A DNA stretch of 64,000 nt from Chitinophagales bacterium (GTDB taxonomy: Bacteria; Bacteroidota; Bacteroidia; Chitinophagales; Saprospiraceae), in the NCBI GenBank assembly GCA_013297745.1, contig JAAFIM010000008.1, positions 22,669-86,668 of the forward strand, given 5' to 3'. The notes below the pieces were generated by a model. The model did not search any database, had not been told where the DNA came from, and saw nothing but the letters and a program-made list of their open reading frames with translations. The position numbers and the translations under genes are program-made. How positions within the stretch are numbered: the first letter of the stretch is position 1; each line of letters begins with the position of its first letter. Shown piece by piece: positions 53,141-61,799 of this stretch.

Positions 53141-54565
53141 TTATTTGCGAAAATTATCTATTTGTGCCAATAACCAACCCCTTTCGGTGAGTACTTTGAT
53201 ATTCACTATTTTGTCCCGAAACTTGCTTATGGTTTCTTTGCTGTAGGGGTTGATTTGCATAAGATTGGACACTGAACGGGCTATATTTTTATAATTTTCG
53301 TAATGATAACTCAATACTTTGCGTTTTCTGTTCAAAAAAACTTTAAAAGCTGCCAAAAAAGATTCTAAGGCATCGTATTCTTGCAACTCATAATAGATTT
53401 TTATCAACATAATTTTAGCATCCAAATTCAAAAAAATATCTTCATATTCTACCTGCAATAGCCTTTTCATCGCTTCTCTGTAGTTTTTTTCCACAAAGTC
53501 TAATTTGCAATAACAATAATGTGTGTAGGTTTCTTTATAATCGGCTGGCAATAAATGGGCATTTTGGCTGATAAAGTTGCGAGCGAAATCAAATTCTTTG
53601 AGGTGTATACCTATAGCTACTATGTTTTTGAACGCAAAGCGGCTAATTTGTTTTTTTTCCAACAATAAACCCTTAGCTAAGGCGGCTATGTATAAATCCA
53701 AAGTCTCCCGCAAAAACGAAAGTGCCGAATTTATCTGCCGAATGCCATAATTGATAGCCATCATATAAAAGTTTTTTAGCTCGGCTTGGCTAAATTGTTG
53801 ATTGCAACTCAACAACTTGCTTTTATACATTCTAAAATACTCATAACTCAACCCGCTATCGCTGGTGTTGGTGGTTTGGTAGTAATAATAGTATAAATAA
53901 ATAGCTTCGTACTCCAACCATTTGGGGTTGTTGCCCACAGCCTCCAACACAGCGGGCAAAATCCCCTTGTCGTATTTGATTTTGTACACAGCCTCGTGGG
54001 CTTGCAAGATACAGGCCAGGCGCAGTTTTTCGGCTATTATAAAAGTTTCCAAACTGTCGGCAAAGGGTTGCAATCCCCTGTCTTTTTCCCTGCCAAAGGT
54101 GTAAGTAGCTGCATATTTGATATTTTCGATAGCGTAAAAATGGTGCAAATAGCTGCTGTCGCGCAAAGGTTGTTTTTCTAAATTAAGCCTTGCTTTTTGT
54201 ATGCTATGCTCAAAGGGAGCGTCCAATTGCAGTTCGTGGTAGCTTTCTATCAGTTTTAAATTGGCTACATTATTGTCTTCATAAATCGACCGAATTATCA
54301 AAAAGTCTTCTATAGTAGCGAGTAGAAAATTCATTAAATATCTGAATTGGGCGGCATCAAAGGGCTTTTCTTGATATACAAACTGCCAAACTGTAGCCTT
54401 TTGCAAATGGGGGCTTGTTTCGTGGCTTTGGCTGTGCAAATAATCAAATAAAATTTTTACGTCTTCTCTTTTGTTGTGATAAGGTGAATATACAAAGTGC
54501 TTGAGAGCAGCTTTTTCATAGTTGTTAAGGCTGAAAAAAACTTGCGCTAATTTGCTGGATAACAT
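53141..54565 (-). CDS. Hypothetical all-helical protein, 474 aa
   Basis: The protein has no signal peptide and is made of paired helices throughout, with a tetratricopeptide-like look in the second half (FDFARNFISQNAHLLPADYK, YREAMKRLLQVEYEDIF, YEALESFLAAFKV-like spacing). It starts MLSSKLAQVFFSLNNYEKAALKHF. A string of tyrosines (AIYLYYYYYQT) lies near residue 230. Similar long helical proteins of unknown role are common in Bacteroidota, and I assign no function. It probably stays in the cytoplasm and binds proteins. Confidence 0.7.
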   Translation of the reverse strand: MLSSKLAQVFFSLNNYEKAALKHFVYSPYHNKREDVKILFDYLHSQSHETSPHLQKATVWQFVYQEKPFDAAQFRYLMNFLLATIEDFLIIRSIYEDNNVANLKLIESYHELQLDAPFEHSIQKARLNLEKQPLRDSSYLHHFYAIENIKYAATYTFGREKDRGLQPFADSLETFIIAEKLRLACILQAHEAVYKIKYDKGILPAVLEAVGNNPKWLEYEAIYLYYYYYQTTNTSDSGLSYEYFRMYKSKLLSCNQQFSQAELKNFYMMAINYGIRQINSALSFLRETLDLYIAALAKGLLLEKKQISRFAFKNIVAIGIHLKEFDFARNFISQNAHLLPADYKETYTHYCYCKLDFVEKNYREAMKRLLQVEYEDIFLNLDAKIMLIKIYYELQEYDALESFLAAFKVFLNRKRKVLSYHYENYKNIARSVSNLMQINPYSKETISKFRDKIVNIKVLTERGWLLAQIDNFRK

Positions 54566-54667
54566 TTTACAATGATTTTATGGGTTAAAAGTAATTAAAT
54601 TATACAAAAGTTTTTTTGATGAAAACGTTTATATACGTTGTATTGATAAGAGTATATTTTGTCGCCG

Positions 54668-54675
54668 CAAAGATA
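54668..54675 (-). promoter_or_regulatory. -7 promoter element (TATCTTTG, minus strand)
   Basis: CAAAGATA reads TATCTTTG on the minus strand, 102 bases upstream of the ATG at 54565. Confidence 0.4.
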
Positions 54676-54797
54676 AGCCTTTTTATTTGTTATATTTTTT
54701 TTTAGCAACATTTCGGATATTTGTATCGTTAAATGTTGTATCTATATTTTTTATTTACAACTCTAATTTTTTAAAAACATTTAATCTGTATTTTAAT

Positions 54798-56621
54798 ATG
54801 AATAGCTATCCCAATTTTTTACGCGCATTGCTTGCGATAATTTATTTTTTTGGCTTTGTTGGGCTTATCCACGCACAAACGGCGAGTATTATGGGGCGGG
54901 TATTGGATGACGACAACAGCAATTGTAGCATTGATATCAATGAAAGAGGCTTGGGTAAAGTGTTGGTGACAGCGCGTAGTCTGCAAAATACATACCATAC
55001 TTTTTCCGATAGCAACGGTTTTTATACTTTCAATCTCTTGCCGCCTGATACTTACGCGGTTAGTGCCAATTTAGCTTATGATACTTTATATTGGGCTGCT
55101 TGTCCCGATGCCTTTCCTGTGGTTACTGTGCAAAATGGGCAAATAGATACCAGCAATTTGTTATTTGCGGCTATTGTTGAGGAAGCTTTAATCCGCGCAG
55201 AACTTAGCAGTTCGCGTTTAGAACCTTGCCAAACGGGTACCATAACTTTGGCTATGCAAAATGTGGGTACAGATACCAGTGGCGCATACACAGCAACTTT
55301 GATTTTAGACCCCAATTTGTCATACGCGGGTACTGTGGTGAGCAGTTCGGCGGTTGTGGTGAGTGTATTAAGCCCAGATACGTTGCTGCTATTTTTTAAT
55401 AATTCTGCTGCACACGAGTTGCAAACCCCACTTTTGTACCATTTTAGGGTTAATTTGGCTTGTGATGCTATTCCTAATCAATTGTTGTTTAATAAAGTTT
55501 TTATTGATAACGATACTTCTTTAGCTCGTCGCCCTGTGTGGAACGATGCTATTATTAAAACCAGCAGCCGATGTGCTATTGATACCGTTCATTTTGAATT
55601 AAAAAACATAGGCAACGCCAACCAAAACCCTATAGAATACTATATCGTAGAAGATAACGTAATGCTTAGACAAGGCACAGTCAATTTGCAAAACAATCAA
55701 TCCACTACAGTTAGCATCCCCAGCGCGTCGGGGCATTCGTACAGATTAGAAGCCAAAAACCCCATAGGCATTCCCGCTGTATTGGGAGACACTTTTACTT
55801 ATGCTATGAGTGAGCGTTGCGATACGGCTTTGGGTTTAAATAGTGTTATGAATTGGTTTCCTACCAACGATGTTAGCCCTTTTGTAGATTATTCGGCCAC
55901 AGAAATTCTAACCAGTACTCCCGATTTTTATATTGAAACAAGCCCCAAAGGGTATGATACGGCACATCACGTTAATCAAGGTGCTTGGATAGAGTATATT
56001 ATTCACTTTCGCAATACTCAAGGCAATTTTGTTACCGATATTGACTTGATTGATACCTTACCTAATGAATTGGATATTAGTACTTTGCAGGTGGGTGCTT
56101 CATCCCATAATATAGATTTTAATATCCAAGACCGCGTATTTAATGCTCACATCAGCAATATATTGCTGCAAGATAGCAATAGCAATTATACCCAATCACT
56201 AGGGTTTATAACTTATCGTGTTCGTCTCAAGGATAATTTGCCCAACGGTACAGTTATTCGCAATCGCGCGCATATACTTTTTGATATTAATTTTGCTTAT
56301 TATCATCTACCTGAAGTATTTCATACGGTCGGACAAAACTTTATTCGGGTGTTGTCTGTGTATAGAAACAGATTAGTTAATCAAAAAGTGAATGTTTTCC
56401 CCAATCCGTTCCAAACTCAAACCACTTTTGAAGTATCGGGCAAAGCCGCTAATTTGCGCTTGTATGTGTTCAATAGCTTGGGGCAGTTGGTGAAAATGGT
56501 ACAAGCTGAAGAAACTAATCAATTGATACTTAATCGGGAGCAGTTAAACGCTGGTGTTTATTACTATCAACTGCTAGCCAATAATCTTGTTTTAGACGCG
56601 GGTAAGATTGTAGCGGAATAA
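54798..56621 (+). CDS. Secreted T9SS cargo protein with carboxypeptidase-regulatory-like and DUF11-like domains
   Basis: The start MNSYPNFLRALLAIIYFFGF (ATG 54798) is a signal peptide ending in IHAQ. A CarboxypepD_reg/SdrD-B-like fold follows (SIMGRVLDDDNSNCSIDINE, SDSNGFYTFNLLPPDTYAV). The middle has repeat domains with alternating beta strands. Residues about 410-560 match the conserved domain seen before T9SS tails (YIIHFRNTQGNFVTDIDLID, LPNGTVIRNRAHILFDINFA). The end is a type A sorting domain (VNVFPNPFQTQTTFEV, YVFNSLGQLVKMVQ). It is likely a structural surface protein. A longer frame to 54687 has no credible N-terminus. Confidence 0.83.
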   Translation: MNSYPNFLRALLAIIYFFGFVGLIHAQTASIMGRVLDDDNSNCSIDINERGLGKVLVTARSLQNTYHTFSDSNGFYTFNLLPPDTYAVSANLAYDTLYWAACPDAFPVVTVQNGQIDTSNLLFAAIVEEALIRAELSSSRLEPCQTGTITLAMQNVGTDTSGAYTATLILDPNLSYAGTVVSSSAVVVSVLSPDTLLLFFNNSAAHELQTPLLYHFRVNLACDAIPNQLLFNKVFIDNDTSLARRPVWNDAIIKTSSRCAIDTVHFELKNIGNANQNPIEYYIVEDNVMLRQGTVNLQNNQSTTVSIPSASGHSYRLEAKNPIGIPAVLGDTFTYAMSERCDTALGLNSVMNWFPTNDVSPFVDYSATEILTSTPDFYIETSPKGYDTAHHVNQGAWIEYIIHFRNTQGNFVTDIDLIDTLPNELDISTLQVGASSHNIDFNIQDRVFNAHISNILLQDSNSNYTQSLGFITYRVRLKDNLPNGTVIRNRAHILFDINFAYYHLPEVFHTVGQNFIRVLSVYRNRLVNQKVNVFPNPFQTQTTFEVSGKAANLRLYVFNSLGQLVKMVQAEETNQLILNREQLNAGVYYYQLLANNLVLDAGKIVAE

Positions 56622-56640
56622 ATTTTATAATTTTATCAAT

Positions 56641-56903
56641 AAAGTTGTTTAATATGATTTTTTATCTTTTAATTTCTCTGTGTTGTGCGGGACTAAAGTC
56701 CCAGCACAATTGAGATTTAGGATTTTTTCGCGCTTTTGGGGCTAAAGCCCCGCGCGTTATATAGTTTTATCAGTCAATACCAACGGGTTTTAACCCGTTG
56801 AAGGACAAAAAATGATTGCAACAGACTTTAGTCTGTTGCTTAAAAGACATAAATAGTTATTTTTCTTAACTAAAAAGATAAAAAAATCAAACTAAATAAC
56901 TTC
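56641..56903. repeat. Family C element, copy 2 (four-hairpin ladder, 263 bp)
   Basis: The ends are AAGTTGTTTAATATGATTTT and its near-complement with ACTAAATAACTT. All four palindromes of copy 1 are kept with the same spacing. Both terminal repeats are present, so this is the most complete copy. Confidence 0.83.
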
Positions 56904-56906
56904 AAT

Positions 56907-56944
56907 AAAAAAACTCTTGGACGCGATAATCCAAGAGTTTTTTT
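56907..56944 (-). terminator. Terminator between the T9SS cargo gene and the GT-C-like gene
   Basis: AAAACTCTTGGA and TCCAAGAGTTTT form a stem of at least 12 bases with an 8-base loop, with A- and T-runs on both sides. Confidence 0.85.
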
Positions 56945-56953
56945 ATACCTGTT

Positions 56954-58351
56954 TTAATCTACTATAGGGCGGCTGTATAATTCATCCACTTTTTGTCGCT
57001 CTTCGGGGCTAAGTTCTGATTTGCCAAAAACCAACCAAAAACTTTCTTTGGTCATATTGTCCCAATGGATGATAACCTTGTGGTATTGTACAGTTTGCAG
57101 CAGTTGCAAGCCTATGGCGAGGCTGATTATTGCATAAATTTTACTAACCAAAAACCAACGCGCCAATCGCCAGCTAATTCGTTGGTATAAATTATAAAAC
57201 ATAGCTCCAGCACTTGCCAACAAAATCCCGTGAAAGGCAAAACTTTGTATCATAGCCCGCGCGCCCAAACTTCCCCCGTAAGACCAAGCCGTCCAGCTAA
57301 AAATTACGTACACATTTATACCCAAATATAGCAATAATATAGCAGTTACAGATTTATTCCGTTTCCAAAGGGGGATTATTCCCAAAAAAGAAGCTAATAG
57401 TATGGGGCAATATACAAACAATCCTTTGCGATAAGAGAATAAACCTTTCCAGATATTAGGGTTGCTAAAATCAAAATGTTCGCCTTGATAGGAATAATGT
57501 ACAAATTTACCCGTCGTTGCGTACCAATACCACAGTTGCGGCAGCCCAACTAATAAACCCACAACCCCAGCGCATAGTATTTGTTTCCATCTTTGTGCTA
57601 AAAATTCCTTTACATTGGGCTGATATTTGCGCACGAATACCCACAATAAAGGTAATAATAAAAATAAAACCAGTTCTGTAGGCCGTAGAACAACCGAAGC
57701 GGATAATCCAAACATAAACAAACAAATCCAAGCCGCTTTGCCCGTTTTTGCCCAAGTATCGCCAGCGTACAAACAAAGACTTGCGCAGAAAAATAAGGGA
57801 ATATGGTTCATCCCTACAGTTTGAACCGTGTAGCAGTAGAAATTGGTTGCCAACGCTATAATCCCCAACACGCTCACCACAACCACGGCGGGAAAATACC
57901 TTATCAACACAGCCCCCAACAAATACAAGCCCCAACAAGCCCAAAATATCCAAGCCACACAAACCCCTATGCTATAAGGGCGCGAATAACCGTCAGCTGG
58001 GTATTTATCGCTATAACTTGCGTACAAATGCGCCCCATAATAAAATGGCGACATAAAATAAGCGTTGCCTACAGTGTATTTGCAAACGGCTTTATCCGTG
58101 TTGGGTACTTTGAACCGCCCATAACCCCAAGCATCATCGCAAGGCTTATATTTAGTTTCTATACTATCCAAAAATTTCAGTCCTAATAAATCGTTGTGAA
58201 TAAGCCCGCTCAAGTAGATAGAATAGCCATAAACGTCCCAATTTAACACCCCGCTTCTGTCCTCGCCGCCTCGTTGCCAAGGTTTGAAATGCCAAGAGGA
58301 GTAAGCATATAATCCAGCAATGATAAAAATAAATATCCGCAATAGTTTCAT
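56954..58351 (-). CDS. Multi-pass membrane protein, GT-C glycosyltransferase-like
   Basis: The 465-residue protein has about eleven membrane helices. The first outer loop (GGEDRSGVLNWDVYGYSIYL) has acidic residues where GT-C enzymes bind the polyprenyl donor. Later helices include LGIIALATNFYCYTVQTVGMNHIPLFF and the pattern VVLRPTELVLFLL, which is like mannosyltransferase-type proteins. The soluble C-terminal tail is short. A sugar transfer role on the outer side of the inner membrane is inferred from topology. It is 21 bases upstream of the dtd stop's side in the same direction but after it in transcription order, so it may be the last gene of the ptuA-to-dtd run. Confidence 0.7.
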   Translation of the reverse strand: MKLLRIFIFIIAGLYAYSSWHFKPWQRGGEDRSGVLNWDVYGYSIYLSGLIHNDLLGLKFLDSIETKYKPCDDAWGYGRFKVPNTDKAVCKYTVGNAYFMSPFYYGAHLYASYSDKYPADGYSRPYSIGVCVAWIFWACWGLYLLGAVLIRYFPAVVVVSVLGIIALATNFYCYTVQTVGMNHIPLFFCASLCLYAGDTWAKTGKAAWICLFMFGLSASVVLRPTELVLFLLLPLLWVFVRKYQPNVKEFLAQRWKQILCAGVVGLLVGLPQLWYWYATTGKFVHYSYQGEHFDFSNPNIWKGLFSYRKGLFVYCPILLASFLGIIPLWKRNKSVTAILLLYLGINVYVIFSWTAWSYGGSLGARAMIQSFAFHGILLASAGAMFYNLYQRISWRLARWFLVSKIYAIISLAIGLQLLQTVQYHKVIIHWDNMTKESFWLVFGKSELSPEERQKVDELYSRPIVD

Positions 58352-58372
58352 TTATAATAATCAAGTATAAAG

Positions 58373-58828
58373 TTAATAATCGCGCTGGCGGCTGTCCATA
58401 ATAATCGTAACAGGCCCATCATTGAGCAGGCTAACTTTCATATCCGCCCCAAATTCGCCCGTCAAAACTGGTTTGCCCAACATATCAGATAAAGTTTTAA
58501 TAAATTCTTCGTACAAAGGTATAGCCACTTCTGGGCGCGCTGCTCTCGTATAGCTGGGGCGGTTGCCTTTTTGAGATTGTGCAAATAGCGTAAATTGGCT
58601 AATCAATAGCACTTGCCCGCCAATATCGGTTATGGATAAGTTCATTTTGTCGTCTGCATCGTTGAAAATGCGCAAACTGACTATTTTTCGGCACAGATAA
58701 AGTATATCTTCTTGGTTATCGGTTGTTTCCACCCCCAATAAAATAAGCAAACCAGACCCTATTTCAGATTTGATTTGCTTATTGATGCTAACTGAAGCCG
58801 AAGATACGCGCTGGAGAATAACCCGCAT
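58373..58828 (-). CDS. dtd: D-aminoacyl-tRNA deacylase
   Basis: Dtd removes D-amino acids and glycine mischarged to tRNA. The start [13 protein letters not shown], the motif SQFTLFAQ and the late NDGPVTIIMDS are the conserved active-site parts of the Dtd family. The length of 151 residues is normal. Its ATG overlaps the panB stop codon by one base (TAATG), so translation is coupled to panB. Confidence 0.95.
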   Translation of the reverse strand: MRVILQRVSSASVSINKQIKSEIGSGLLILLGVETTDNQEDILYLCRKIVSLRIFNDADDKMNLSITDIGGQVLLISQFTLFAQSQKGNRPSYTRAARPEVAIPLYEEFIKTLSDMLGKPVLTGEFGADMKVSLLNDGPVTIIMDSRQRDY

Positions 58829-59649
58829 TATTGGTATTGTTCGTTATTGTTGGGAAAATCTTGTGATTTAATATCAGCGATATAGCGTTGAGTGGCGTTT
58901 TTCATCTCGTCAAATAGGTTCAAATAACGTCTCAAAAAGCGGGGTTGAAACTCTTTGGTAATCCCCAACATATCGTGCGTAACCAACACTTGCCCATCTA
59001 CGCCACCACCCGCGCCGATGCCGATAACGGGAATGGTGAGTATTTTGGCGACTTCTTGGGCTAAGGGAGCTGGGATTTTTTCTAATATCAGCGCAAAACA
59101 ACCCAATTCTTCCAATAGTTTGGCATCTTCTATCAATTTAGCTGCTTCTGCTTCTTCTTTGGCGCGCACTGTGTAAGTACCAAATTTATAAATAGATTGC
59201 GGCATAAGCCCCAAATGTCCCATAACGGGCACTCCAGCCGACAAAATGCGTTTAACAGATTCTTGCACTTCTGCGCCGCCCTCTAATTTGACCGCGTGTC
59301 CGCCCGATTCTTTCATAATGCGGATAGTGGATTCTAAGGCGAGTTTGGAATTGCCTTGGTACGAACCAAAGGGCAAATCTACCACCACCAAAGCGCGATT
59401 GACAGCCCGCACTACTGATTGGGCGTGGTATATCATTTGGTCTAAAGTAATGGGTAAAGTGGTTTCGTGCCCAGCCATTACGTTGGAAGCCGAATCGCCC
59501 ACCAACAAAATATCAATGCCAGCCTCGTCTAATATCTTGGCCATAGAAAAATCGTAAGCAGTCAGCATCGCTATTTTCTCGTTGCGTTGCTTCATCGCTA
59601 ATAAAGTATGGGTGGTTACTTTTTTGGAGTTGGGTTGATGTACAGACAT
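58828..59649 (-). CDS. panB: 3-methyl-2-oxobutanoate hydroxymethyltransferase
   Basis: PanB makes ketopantoate from 2-oxoisovalerate and methylene-tetrahydrofolate, the first committed step to pantothenate and coenzyme A. The TIM-barrel protein starts [15 protein letters not shown]. It shows [38 protein letters not shown] with the metal-binding Asp, [19 protein letters not shown], and [18 protein letters not shown]. The ATG at 59649 lies 4 bases after the ptuB stop, so no promoter fits between them. panC and panD are not adjacent. Confidence 0.95.
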   Translation of the reverse strand: MSVHQPNSKKVTTHTLLAMKQRNEKIAMLTAYDFSMAKILDEAGIDILLVGDSASNVMAGHETTLPITLDQMIYHAQSVVRAVNRALVVVDLPFGSYQGNSKLALESTIRIMKESGGHAVKLEGGAEVQESVKRILSAGVPVMGHLGLMPQSIYKFGTYTVRAKEEAEAAKLIEDAKLLEELGCFALILEKIPAPLAQEVAKILTIPVIGIGAGGGVDGQVLVTHDMLGITKEFQPRFLRRYLNLFDEMKNATQRYIADIKSQDFPNNNEQYQ

Positions 59650-59653
59650 TATA

Positions 59654-60415
59654 TTATCGTTTATATGAATTGCCAAGTAGCGCGAATGGTTTTAATATAA
59701 GTTCCCATTCGGTCAAGTCTGGAGTCCAAATGTTATGGTTATTAAAAATGGTTTTTATGTGGTAATAATCAGAATCGTTATTGAATAAAGCTGTAGCTTT
59801 AGTGGCTGTGTAAGCATATTCAGGGCTGCAACTTATTAATAACTCATAAAATTGACTGCGTAGTTGTGTATCATTAAAAGGGGCAGTATCGGGAGCAACA
59901 TAATAACTTTCTAAACATTTTAGTATTCTATTTAAACTTATGGCTATCTCTTTTTGAATATCTGCACGAGCTTCGTCTAGTGCGTTAAGTTTCAGTTTTT
60001 CAATACTTAAACGAGCTAATTCGTTTTTATTTATAGGAAATAACCCGCCAGCTATTAGCACTAAAAAATCAACAGGATTATCATTTATTGGGTTTAAAAT
60101 AGGCTTGATACTAGTATCCAATGTTGATTTATTGCTGTTGCAACTTGTACAGGCTGGAATTAAATTATCCCAAGCGACTACTTTGTCGGGCGCAATATCT
60201 TTGGGTACAATATGGTCAATGGTGGGATAACCTCCGCCTTCTTTAGGTTTTCGTTCGCAATAAGCGCATTTATGCTCGGTCATTTTGAGCAAGGGATTTC
60301 TTATAAAATCAATCCGCCAAACTGCTGTTTGATTATCTTTATATTGTTGTACCAATTCGCTTTCTTTTTCGGCGGTAAGTTCGTTAGGTTTTGGGGGTAA
60401 AGTTAGTTTTATCAT
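59654..60415 (-). CDS. ptuB: PtuB-like HNH endonuclease (Septu defence)
   Basis: The N-terminal 100 residues hold a zinc-supported HNH site: Cys50 and Cys53 in HKCAYCERK, Asp67 and His68 in TIDHIVPK, Asn84 in WDNL, and Cys89 and Cys92 in CTSCNSNKS. This layout is that of the TIGR02646-type HNH proteins that act as PtuB in Septu and as effectors in some retrons. The C-terminal part (about 110-253) is helical. It would cut DNA or RNA on phage infection, with the ATPase upstream as partner. The pair is separated by 12 bases on the same strand. No reverse transcriptase gene is nearby, so a stand-alone Septu-like system is the best reading. Confidence 0.82.
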   Translation of the reverse strand: MIKLTLPPKPNELTAEKESELVQQYKDNQTAVWRIDFIRNPLLKMTEHKCAYCERKPKEGGGYPTIDHIVPKDIAPDKVVAWDNLIPACTSCNSNKSTLDTSIKPILNPINDNPVDFLVLIAGGLFPINKNELARLSIEKLKLNALDEARADIQKEIAISLNRILKCLESYYVAPDTAPFNDTQLRSQFYELLISCSPEYAYTATKATALFNNDSDYYHIKTIFNNHNIWTPDLTEWELILKPFALLGNSYKR

Positions 60416-60427
60416 AGCTCACGGCGT

Positions 60428-61693
60428 TTATTTTTGTAAGTGAGCAAGTGCAGACATTTGAATACGCCAGCGTTCCAGCAAGCCGCTATCTTCATTGACA
60501 AATTTTGATAACTCTTCAAAAGCCTCTTTTGCAGCGGATAAGTCGCTATCCATTAACGCGTTGGTGAATTTATCTTTCCACTTCGTATATCGTTCCGAAT
60601 ACAAATTTTCGCTCTTTTCCATCATCAAATCCCTCAATATCTCCTGCACGCTCCAGCCCTCAAAGGTTTCTGTATTAAATTTATCGTTGGCATCTATAAT
60701 ATCCACACTTTGCGTTTCTGGATTTTTTTGTAGAACGATAACATTCAAATCGGCAGCAGATTGCACGACCAAAGGACTGTGCGCGGTAACAATAAACTGG
60801 GTTTGGGGGAATAAAGACCTTAAAAAATACACAACTTTACGTTGCCATTCTGGATGCAAATGCAAATCCAATTCATCAACCAACACTATAGCAGGTTCTT
60901 TTATCGGATTTTCGCTTTCGGGATAACGTCTAAACATACGATAAGCCAAATCCAAAACCCAAGTCAATAAAGATTGATAACCAGAACCTAAATGAGATAA
61001 ACGCACTTTGTCGCCTAAAGCTGTTTTGAAAAGAACTAAAAAATTATAATCTTTATCAACATCAAATTCTATTACATTTTTATCATTTGCTAAACCTTCA
61101 GCCGCACTAAAAATCTCATTTACAATAGCTTTTGCAGTTTTTAACTGCTTTGCTGCCGTTTCGTTCATATTGGATGCGGCTTGTAAGTTTGTAATCCAAT
61201 TTTCTGTATTTAATAAATAAGGCGCGCCTTCATTTTGAAATAGCGTTCGGGTTCTATTTTCTATTTTGTCAATGTTGTAATCTGTGGTATTGTATTGTGA
61301 GCCTACTTTTCTGTTTATGCCATAACCTTCCATAACTATATTTTTATCAGTCATTGAGATGGCGGCTAGACCGTTGTACACTTTAAATATTATGTGTTGC
61401 GTGAACTTAAGAGTGTAATTTGGTTTTTCTGAAAATACAGGCGTTGTAGGAAATATATAGATATTGGGTGCTGGAGCTTCTTTACCATTTGGCGGCGTTT
61501 TTTGTGTTACCCAACCACCCAACATTTTCAAAATAGTCGTTTTGCCCGTATTATTATTTCCCAAAATAACCGTAAAAAGTGCAGGAGCGCCATTTTTATC
61601 TAGAAAAGAAATTGGTTTTGGTTTTTTAAAACAAAGCACATTATCAATTTCTAATTTGGTGAGATAGACGGGTTGATTATTTTCTGCGGACAT
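60428..61693 (-). CDS. ptuA: PtuA-like AAA/ABC-type ATPase (Septu defence)
   Basis: This 421-residue protein is an SMC/RecF-like ATPase: Walker A GNNNTGKTT at residues 45-53, a signature-like HLGSGYQSLLTW near 232, Walker B VLVDELDLHLHP near 271 and a switch His in FIVTAHSPLVV near 303. The C-terminal helical tail (ENSGLLERW-like, about 380-421) is typical for the partner of HNH proteins of the PtuB type. In known Septu systems PtuA binds PtuB in a large complex and ATP or nucleotide levels control nuclease activity. The ATG at 61693 (MSAENNQPVYL) is chosen; the upstream extension to 61840 is low quality. A -7 element lies 18 bases upstream. Confidence 0.83.
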   Translation of the reverse strand: MSAENNQPVYLTKLEIDNVLCFKKPKPISFLDKNGAPALFTVILGNNNTGKTTILKMLGGWVTQKTPPNGKEAPAPNIYIFPTTPVFSEKPNYTLKFTQHIIFKVYNGLAAISMTDKNIVMEGYGINRKVGSQYNTTDYNIDKIENRTRTLFQNEGAPYLLNTENWITNLQAASNMNETAAKQLKTAKAIVNEIFSAAEGLANDKNVIEFDVDKDYNFLVLFKTALGDKVRLSHLGSGYQSLLTWVLDLAYRMFRRYPESENPIKEPAIVLVDELDLHLHPEWQRKVVYFLRSLFPQTQFIVTAHSPLVVQSAADLNVIVLQKNPETQSVDIIDANDKFNTETFEGWSVQEILRDLMMEKSENLYSERYTKWKDKFTNALMDSDLSAAKEAFEELSKFVNEDSGLLERWRIQMSALAHLQK

Positions 61694-61711
61694 AATTTTG
61701 AGATTTTTTTG

Positions 61712-61719
61712 CAAAAGTA
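61712..61719 (-). promoter_or_regulatory. -7 promoter element for ptuA (TACTTTTG, minus strand)
   Basis: CAAAAGTA reads TACTTTTG on the minus strand, 18 bases upstream of the ptuA ATG. It would drive ptuA-ptuB and probably panB-dtd. Confidence 0.4.
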
Positions 61720-61741
61720 GGTTTAATTTGCAAATGATTAG

Positions 61742-61749
61742 TAATTTTG
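61742..61749 (+). promoter_or_regulatory. -7 promoter element for the DUF4249-like gene (TAATTTTG)
   Basis: TAATTTTG followed by TGGC lies 50 bases upstream of the ATG at 61800, divergent from the ptuA element. Confidence 0.5.
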
Positions 61750-61799
61750 TGGCGAAATTAGCATAAAAATAAATTGTCAAGCACTTTTTTAGCTTTAAT

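Noticed and set aside
59654..61693. Reading the ATPase/HNH pair as a retron
   Set aside because: No reverse transcriptase gene and no msr/msd-like structured region are found in the flanking sequence, so a stand-alone Septu-like pair is preferred.
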